Shown piece after piece: positions 58,578 to 64,000 of a stretch of DNA of 64,000 bases. The translations under genes and the position numbers were made by a program. The DNA comes from Pseudoblastomonas marina (lineage in GTDB: Bacteria > Pseudomonadota > Alphaproteobacteria > Sphingomonadales > Sphingomonadaceae), in NCBI RefSeq assembly GCF_014641655.1, contig NZ_BMID01000001.1:806001-870000 (forward strand), in the 5' to 3' direction. The first letter of the stretch is position 1; each line of letters begins with the position of its first letter. The notes under the pieces were generated by a model. It was not told the origin of the DNA. It made no database searches and was given only the letters and a program-made list of their open reading frames with translations.

Positions 58578-59633
58578 ATGAACGCCCCCACCACCATCAC
58601 CCCAAACCTCCCCGCGCTGCTCTCGGGCTTGCCGGAGGACGATCCGCGCAAGCCTTGTGTCGAGTTCACGCGCGAGGTGCAGGTCGTGTTTCTCGAGGCG
58701 CTGGCGGTGGTCGGGTCGGTGCGGGCGGCGGCGCGCAAGGCGCGGGTGTCGCACCAGACGGTCTATCGCGCGCGGCGGGCCTGTGCCGATTTCCGGCGGT
58801 GCTGGGAGGCGGCGCAGTTGCAGGCGCTGGCGCGGGCGGAGGACGTGCTGGCGTGTCGCGCGATCGACGGGGTGGAGGAGACGGTCTTCTACCATGGCGA
58901 GGAGGTCGCCAAGCGGCGGCGCTACGATGGGCGGCTGCTGCTCGCCCATATCGGGCGGCTCGACAGATTGTCCGAGCGCGCCGAGGTGCGCGCGCTGTCG
59001 GAGGAGTTCGACGCGGCGATGGCGGCGTTCGGGGCAGGGGAGCCCCTACCGGGGGTGGAATTGCCGGGCACCGGCACTCGCGAACCGGCCGACTCGCGCG
59101 AGGGCGGCGAGGGCGATCCGGCGGCGGCGAGCGGGGGCGAGGGCGCGGATTGCGGCACCTCTCCGACGGGCGCAGGGCCATCCGGTAAAAAAGGTCCTGG
59201 ACAGTGTAACACCCGGTCCATCGCCCTCGATGCGATGCGGCGGCAGGACTGGGCCTCGCCCGCCTTCTGGGCACCGGTGCAGTGGCGCGATCCCGATTGC
59301 GACAAGGGCTGGCGCGCGCGGGTGGCGGAGATGCTCGAAGCGCGCGAGGCGGCGGGAGAAGCGGCGGGGGACCCGGTGGTGTTCGAGCTGCTCGCCGAGC
59401 CCGCGCCCGAGCCCGACGACGCGGACGGCGCACCGCAGGACGCCACGCTCGAGACGCTGCAGGCCTGCATCGAACAGCAGGTGCTCGCCTTCGAGCGCGG
59501 GACGCCCGAATGGTGGCTGGTCGATGCCTGGGGTCACATCCGCCAGGACGTGCAGGCCGAATGGGCGCGCGACGTGGTGGAATGCGCTGCGGATGAGGCG
59601 GAAGCCGGGGGTTGCAACATTGCTGTCACATGA
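58578..59633 (+). CDS. Helix-turn-helix protein (small-terminase-like) of unknown function
   Basis: A 351-residue protein. The N-terminal 60 residues hold a helix-turn-helix (VGSVRAAARKARVSHQTVYRARRACADFRR, given here as SVRAAARKARVSHQTVYRAR) like those of phage small-terminase and transposase-type DNA-binding proteins. A long Glu/Gly/Ala-rich low-complexity linker follows, then a C-terminal region with WWLVDAWGHIRQDVQAEWARDVVE. GC content returns to that of the chromosome, so it is not part of the AT-rich island. It may bind DNA; a packaging role cannot be claimed as no large terminase is near. A TATAAT lies upstream. Confidence 0.6.
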   Translation: MNAPTTITPNLPALLSGLPEDDPRKPCVEFTREVQVVFLEALAVVGSVRAAARKARVSHQTVYRARRACADFRRCWEAAQLQALARAEDVLACRAIDGVEETVFYHGEEVAKRRRYDGRLLLAHIGRLDRLSERAEVRALSEEFDAAMAAFGAGEPLPGVELPGTGTREPADSREGGEGDPAAASGGEGADCGTSPTGAGPSGKKGPGQCNTRSIALDAMRRQDWASPAFWAPVQWRDPDCDKGWRARVAEMLEAREAAGEAAGDPVVFELLAEPAPEPDDADGAPQDATLETLQACIEQQVLAFERGTPEWWLVDAWGHIRQDVQAEWARDVVECAADEAEAGGCNIAVT

Positions 59634-59676
59634 ATAGCACCGTCGGCGGGACTGAAATGGCCGGGGAGAAAAGCGG

Positions 59677-60297
59677 ATGGCCAGCCGCGCATTCGACGTG
59701 AAACCGCTCTTCGCGGAACCGTACTTCGTGACCAGCATCGCCGATGCGATCACGCCCGAGCAGGTCAAGCTGCTCAAGGGGCTCGAGATGGTCGACAACC
59801 AGACCAACAAGATCTCGAAGGACCTCTACATCTTCAAGCGCAAGGAGCTGCGCTCGATCGCCAAGGCGGTGCAGGAGGCGCTCGACACCTATGCCAAGGA
59901 GGTGATGGGGCTGACGCAGAAGCTCTACGTCACGCAGAGCTGGACGCTGGTGAACCCGCCGGGGGCAGGGATGCACGGGCATTCGCATTCGAACTCGATC
60001 GTGTCGGGCTCGCTCTACTACGCCGCGATGCCCGATCCGCCGGCGAACATGATCTTCGAACGGCACACCGCCTACCAGCAGCTCGAACTGGGGCCGAACA
60101 ACGGGCAGGTGAACGTCTACAACACGCTCAAGAACGCGGTGGTGCCCAAGCAGGGCGACCTGCTGCTGTTCCCGAGCAAGCTGCAGCATTACGTCGAGCC
60201 CAACCAGTCGCAGATGCCGCGCTACTCGATCGCGTTCAACGCCTTCATCAAGGGCAAGCTGGGATCCTTGCGCGACGTGTCGGAGCTGACGCTCTAG
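59677..60297 (+). CDS. 2-oxoglutarate/Fe(II) oxygenase-like protein
   Basis: A 206-residue protein resembling the 2OG-Fe(II) oxygenase-5 family, often found in phages and bacteria. The putative iron-binding His is in MHGHSHSNSIVSGSLYY, the distal His in LLFPSKLQHYVEPN, and the 2-oxoglutarate-binding Arg in RYSIAFNAF. A GGGGAGA ribosome site precedes ATG 59677. It follows the HTH gene on the same strand by 43 bases and may be co-transcribed with it. The substrate, perhaps a protein or nucleic acid, is unknown. Confidence 0.75.
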   Translation: MASRAFDVKPLFAEPYFVTSIADAITPEQVKLLKGLEMVDNQTNKISKDLYIFKRKELRSIAKAVQEALDTYAKEVMGLTQKLYVTQSWTLVNPPGAGMHGHSHSNSIVSGSLYYAAMPDPPANMIFERHTAYQQLELGPNNGQVNVYNTLKNAVVPKQGDLLLFPSKLQHYVEPNQSQMPRYSIAFNAFIKGKLGSLRDVSELTL

Positions 60298-60343
60298 CGG
60301 CTCGGGGGGAGAACGCGCGGGGAGGGCGCGCGGCGTGGGCGCG

Positions 60344-60880
60344 CTAGTCGACCAGCGCGAGCTCGACCAGGCCGTGGCCGCGCCCGACCAGGCCGAGTTC
60401 CTCGGCCGCGGCGCGCGAGACGTCGATGATCCGGCTGCCGTGGAACGGGCCGCGATCGTTGACCCGCACGACCACGCTCGCCCCGGTGCGCGGATTCGTG
60501 ACGCGCAGGCGGGTGCCGAAGGGCAGGGTGCGGTGCGCGGCGGTCATCGCGTACATGTCGAACGGCTCGCCGCTGGCGGTACGGCGCCCGTGGAACTTGC
60601 GCCCGTAATAGGAGGCGGTGCCGCTGCCGATCGCGGTCTCGTCCTCGACCACCTCGATCGGCGGGTCGATCTCGGTCACGTCGACCGCGCCGTCGGCGGG
60701 TTCGGGCGTGGTGTCGGGTTCGGGGACCGAGGGAAAGCTGTCGGCGAAGCTCGGCGGTACGTCCTGCACCACCGGTTCGGACACGGCGTCCTGCGACACC
60801 GCCGCCGAGCTCGACCAGGTGAGGGCGAGCATGGCGGCCAGCCAAGTGGCGCGGCGCAGGGGTTTGCGGGTCCCTTCCAT
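60344..60880 (-). CDS. rlpA: Septal ring lytic transglycosylase RlpA family
   Basis: A 178-residue protein with a signal peptide (ATWLAAMLALTWSSSAAVSQ), a Pro/Asp/Glu-rich linker, and a double-psi beta-barrel domain: GSGTASYYGRKFHGRRTASGEPFDMYAMTAAHRTLPFG and VNDRGPFHGSRIIDVSRAAAEELGL, the RlpA hallmark with the catalytic-site Asp and His. The SPOR domain of larger RlpA proteins is missing. RlpA cuts naked glycan strands at the division septum. ATG 60880 is chosen; the long open frame upstream lies in the non-coding region and is not part of the protein. Confidence 0.9.
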   Translation of the reverse strand: MEGTRKPLRRATWLAAMLALTWSSSAAVSQDAVSEPVVQDVPPSFADSFPSVPEPDTTPEPADGAVDVTEIDPPIEVVEDETAIGSGTASYYGRKFHGRRTASGEPFDMYAMTAAHRTLPFGTRLRVTNPRTGASVVVRVNDRGPFHGSRIIDVSRAAAEELGLVGRGHGLVELALVD

Positions 60881-61040
60881 CGTGGCCGGGTTATACAGCG
60901 CCGAACGGCTCAGGAGTCGCGATGTGCCACCGTTTTGCCGCAATTTGCCGTCGTCCGGTCGCGATTCCGGGCGGCAAAGAACGGGAAATTGCCGATCCGC
61001 CCCTCGAGAATCGCGGCGCCAGTGTGACTCGGGTCCGGAA

Positions 61041-61650
61041 TGACAAACGGGGCCGGCATTGCTGCCGACCCCGCTCTCGCCGACGTCTCGTTCCGGGGGG
61101 AACGCATACGCCGAAGCATGTTGCCCGTTGGCCGAAACCGCGGGGCTCGTGCGTCCGGCGCTCGCGCCGGGAACCGGTTCCGTCGGGCGGGGAGTTCCGG
61201 TCCACGAGCCTGAGGCTCGCTTTCCTTCACTGCCACCACCCGGCGGTTCCGAAGCCTTCACATCCGTAGCGGTCTCGCGATATCCGCGGTTCCGGCAATC
61301 CACGAGGGATTGCGTTTCACCCGACTTTTCCCTTCCGGTTCCGTCGGTGCCGAAGCACCCCGGTTTCCCGGAACTTGCGGTCTTCGCTCGGTTCGGCTCG
61401 CGCCTCCCTTTGCTCCGACCTCGCGTGACCGGATGATCCGGCCAAACCGTAACGAGCCACTCGCAGCATCTGCGGTTCGTCTTGATCAAACCCGAAGGTT
61501 CGTTCGCGACGTGTTTTCCGACGCTACCGCGGGCTCAGCCACGGTACCGGATGGTTTCAACGGAATTCCGCTTTCCTATCAAGCCTTTCGGCCTTCAAGT
61601 TCCGACGGGTTCCTCCGCCTTCCGATGACTTGAAACTGCGCCGGGAAAGC
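61041..61650 (-). ncRNA. Candidate large structured RNA of unknown class
   Basis: This 600-base stretch has no believable protein gene but many perfect stem-loops. Minus-strand examples (plus-strand coordinates): 61049-61072 (10 bp, GCAA loop), 61089-61104, 61155-61170, 61205-61219, 61295-61313 (7 bp), 61346-61359 (UUCG loop), 61358-61373 (GAAA loop), 61427-61443, 61487-61502 (UUCG loop), 61525-61546 and 61581-61594 (GAAA loop). Five of these contain base pairs that are G-U on the minus strand but A-C mismatches on the plus strand, which sets the direction of transcription. It is not tmRNA, RNase P, SRP or 6S RNA by their conserved motifs. Ends are approximate. Confidence 0.5.
61049..61072 (-). 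terminator. GC-rich terminator-like hairpin at the 3' end of the candidate RNA
   Basis: On the minus strand the stem is 10 base pairs (one G-U), with a GCAA loop, followed by GTTTGTCATT. The following T content is moderate. It ends the structured region and would separate it from rlpA, 170 bases further on. Confidence 0.55.
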
Positions 61651-61677
61651 GATTCGTTCAAGCTGTGCAAGCCCGAC

Positions 61678-61720
61678 TTATCGACATTCCACACTTTTGG
61701 CTGTGGACAACGGTGGATAA
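61678..61720. other. Cluster of DnaA-box-like 9-mers
   Basis: TTATCGACA (61678-61686), TGTGGACAA (61702-61710) and GGTGGATAA (61712-61720) each match the DnaA box TTATCCACA (or its complement TGTGGATAA) at eight of nine positions. TCCACA/TGTGGA inverted arms (61688-61693 and 61702-61707) lie in the same stretch. An AT-rich stretch (61751-61762) follows. They could bind DnaA at or near the promoter of the candidate RNA; an origin is not claimed. Confidence 0.45.
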
Positions 61721-61817
61721 GTAATGACAAGCGTGGATTGCATTTGGTGCAACAATATTATAAGTGCGCCGCCAATTCCGACATATTTGCCGAGTCGTGG
61801 TGAGTTCGATCCTGAAT

Positions 61818-63047
<1,230 letters not shown>

Positions 63048-63140
63048 CGCGCGCAGCTAGCAGCGGCGCGGTTCCTGGGCAATCTTTCGCATGCCGACGG
63101 GTGCCGGGATACGACGCGCCGCATTCGAAGCCGCTCGTCC

Positions 63141-63998
63141 TTACTCCGCCGCGTCGCGCAGTTTCGGATCGAGGCTCCATTGCGGCGCTTCGTCCGCGTC
63201 GCGCAGCCGGGCGCTTTCTTCGTACATCCAGTCGCGGGTCATCGGGATCGCGGCGCGGTCCTTCACATAGAGGATCTGCCAGTTGACCATCGTGCCGTGA
63301 CGGAAGCTCTGTTCGGCGCCGGCGAGGTAGTAGAGCCACATGCGGTAGAACTGCTCGTCGTAGAGCGAGACGATCTCGTCCTTGTGGAGGACCGTGCGGT
63401 TGTACCATTCCTCCAGCGTGTGGCTGTAGTGGAAGCGCATCGCCTCCACGTCCATCACCTGCCAGCCATGCTTCTCGCTCTCGCTCACCAGTTCGGACAG
63501 GGCGGGAATATAGCCACCGGGGAAGATGTACTTTCGCGTCCATGCATCGGTCGTGCCCGGAGGTCCGGCGCGGCCGCAGCAATGGCTGAACATCACCCCG
63601 TCGGGCTTCAGCAGGCGTGCGGTATGCTCGTAGAATTGCGGGTAGTGGATCGTGCCGACATGTTCGAGCAGCCCGACCGAGCAGATGCGATCGAACCGCC
63701 CGCCTACCTCGGCCTCGACGTCGCGATAGTCGCACAATTCGAATTTCACGCGGTCCGCCACGCCCAGCGCCTCGGCGCGCTCCTTGCAGAATGCGATCTG
63801 GTCGGGCGCGAGGGCCACGCCCAGCACGTCGACGTCGTAATGCTTGTGCAGATAGAGCGCGAGCCCGCCCCAGCCGCAGCCGATATCGAGCACCTTCATG
63901 CCCGGCTTCAGGTTCAGCTTGGCCGCGATATGCGCCTTCTTGTCGAGCTGCGCCTGCTCCAGCCTGTTCGCCGGGTCGCGGTAATAGGCCATTGTGTA
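63141..63998 (-). CDS. Cyclopropane-fatty-acyl-phospholipid synthase-like methyltransferase (5' end outside window)
   Basis: The C-terminal 286 or so residues of a CFA-synthase-like SAM-dependent methyltransferase of usually about 400 residues. The frame remains open to the window end, so the start is beyond it; an internal ATG at 63992 is only part of the protein. Seen are the family sequence YYRDPANRLEQAQ, the SAM motif VLDIGCGWGG, GLLEHVG with a catalytic-site Glu, the lipid-site Cys-containing HCCGRAG, and YIFPGGYIPALSEL. It methylenates double bonds of phospholipid acyl chains, or makes a related methylation. Its neighbour argG is unrelated in function. Confidence 0.88.
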   Translation of the reverse strand, partial: YTMAYYRDPANRLEQAQLDKKAHIAAKLNLKPGMKVLDIGCGWGGLALYLHKHYDVDVLGVALAPDQIAFCKERAEALGVADRVKFELCDYRDVEAEVGGRFDRICSVGLLEHVGTIHYPQFYEHTARLLKPDGVMFSHCCGRAGPPGTTDAWTRKYIFPGGYIPALSELVSESEKHGWQVMDVEAMRFHYSHTLEEWYNRTVLHKDEIVSLYDEQFYRMWLYYLAGAEQSFRHGTMVNWQILYVKDRAAIPMTRDWMYEESARLRDADEAPQWSLDPKLRDAAE

Positions 63999-64000
63999 CT

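Noticed and set aside
60881-61489. A long open frame upstream and in frame with rlpA (minus strand)
   Set aside because: It has abnormal composition, and rlpA already has a proper signal peptide at 60880. The same DNA folds well as RNA.
61310-61633. A 107-codon plus-strand frame in the same gap
   Set aside because: No ribosome site, no motif, and stem-loop geometry favours the other strand as RNA.
61041-61650. Identification of the structured region as RNase P RNA, tmRNA, SRP RNA or 6S RNA
   Set aside because: The conserved core sequences of these RNAs, such as the GGAAAGTCC block of RNase P or a tmRNA tag frame, were looked for by eye on both strands and not found.
61678-61762. Calling the DnaA-box-like cluster the chromosomal origin
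   Set aside because: Only three or four near-matches, no dnaA, parA or hemE neighbourhood, and no GC-skew available from this window.

Overview
The window looks like a chromosomal piece of a GC-rich alphaproteobacterium of the order Sphingomonadales, most likely an Erythrobacteraceae relative. Pointers are the infA-maf-RNase E/G-yacG cluster next to tRNA-Phe, a TCA operon of the alphaproteobacterial type, many TonB-dependent and periplasmic functions, a direct-repeat LexA box of the GTTC-N7-GTTC type in front of uvrA, and frequent overlapping ATGA/TGATG gene junctions. Genus is an inference from gene content, not from a marker search.

Layout. 1-5.8 kb: end of a membrane protein, then a coupled metallophosphoesterase and a giant GMC oxidoreductase/alpha-beta hydrolase fusion. 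5.8-7.9 kb (minus): tRNA-Phe, yacG, RNase E/G-like, maf, infA. 8-11 kb: a TonB-dependent receptor with an unusual Gly-rich, Cys-bracketed duplicated insertion. 11-24 kb: housekeeping and accessory genes (BaiN-type flavoprotein, luciferase-like monooxygenase, uvrC, a DEAD-box helicase, tesB, a cupin/GNAT pair, two paralogous Arg/Asp/Tyr-rich secreted proteins, a TRIC channel). 24-28.7 kb: PepSY protein, M49-like metallopeptidase, a membrane protein, a serine hydrolase. 28.8-36.9 kb (minus): mdh, a periplasmic unknown, sucD, sucA, sucB, lpd, with sucC missing from its usual place. 37-40.7 kb: a GGDEF-EAL protein and a SleB-type cell-wall hydrolase. 40.7-45.5 kb: a cobalamin riboswitch followed by btuB, btuF, btuC and btuD, a complete B12 uptake module. 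45.5-52.1 kb: an M3 peptidase, a lipoprotein, a GH24 lysozyme, thpR, a Cys-rich unknown flanked by a partial thpR duplication, and hsp20. 52.3-55.3 kb: SOS-type uvrA.

55.3-58.5 kb is a visibly AT-rich, foreign-looking island of three overlapping genes: an SPPY-type DNA methyltransferase, a GHKL (MutL/MORC-like) ATPase and a Rossmann-like protein of unknown role. It is a candidate for an atypical restriction/defence system. 58.5-60.3 kb carries an HTH protein and a 2-oxoglutarate oxygenase. 60.3-60.9 kb is rlpA.

The roughly 940-base gap between rlpA and argG is not empty. Its minus strand can fold into many short hairpins. Several are perfect only if transcribed from that strand (G-U pairs) and are capped by UUCG or GNRA loops. 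They end in a 10-bp stem, and the other end is bordered by a cluster of DnaA-box-like 9-mers. I read this as a large structured RNA of unknown class, and it is the most interesting single signal here together with the methyltransferase/ATPase island. The window closes with argG and the 3' part of a cyclopropane-fatty-acyl-phospholipid-synthase-type methyltransferase.

Starts were chosen by ribosome-binding sites, signal peptides and family N termini. Several genes appear to use TTG.
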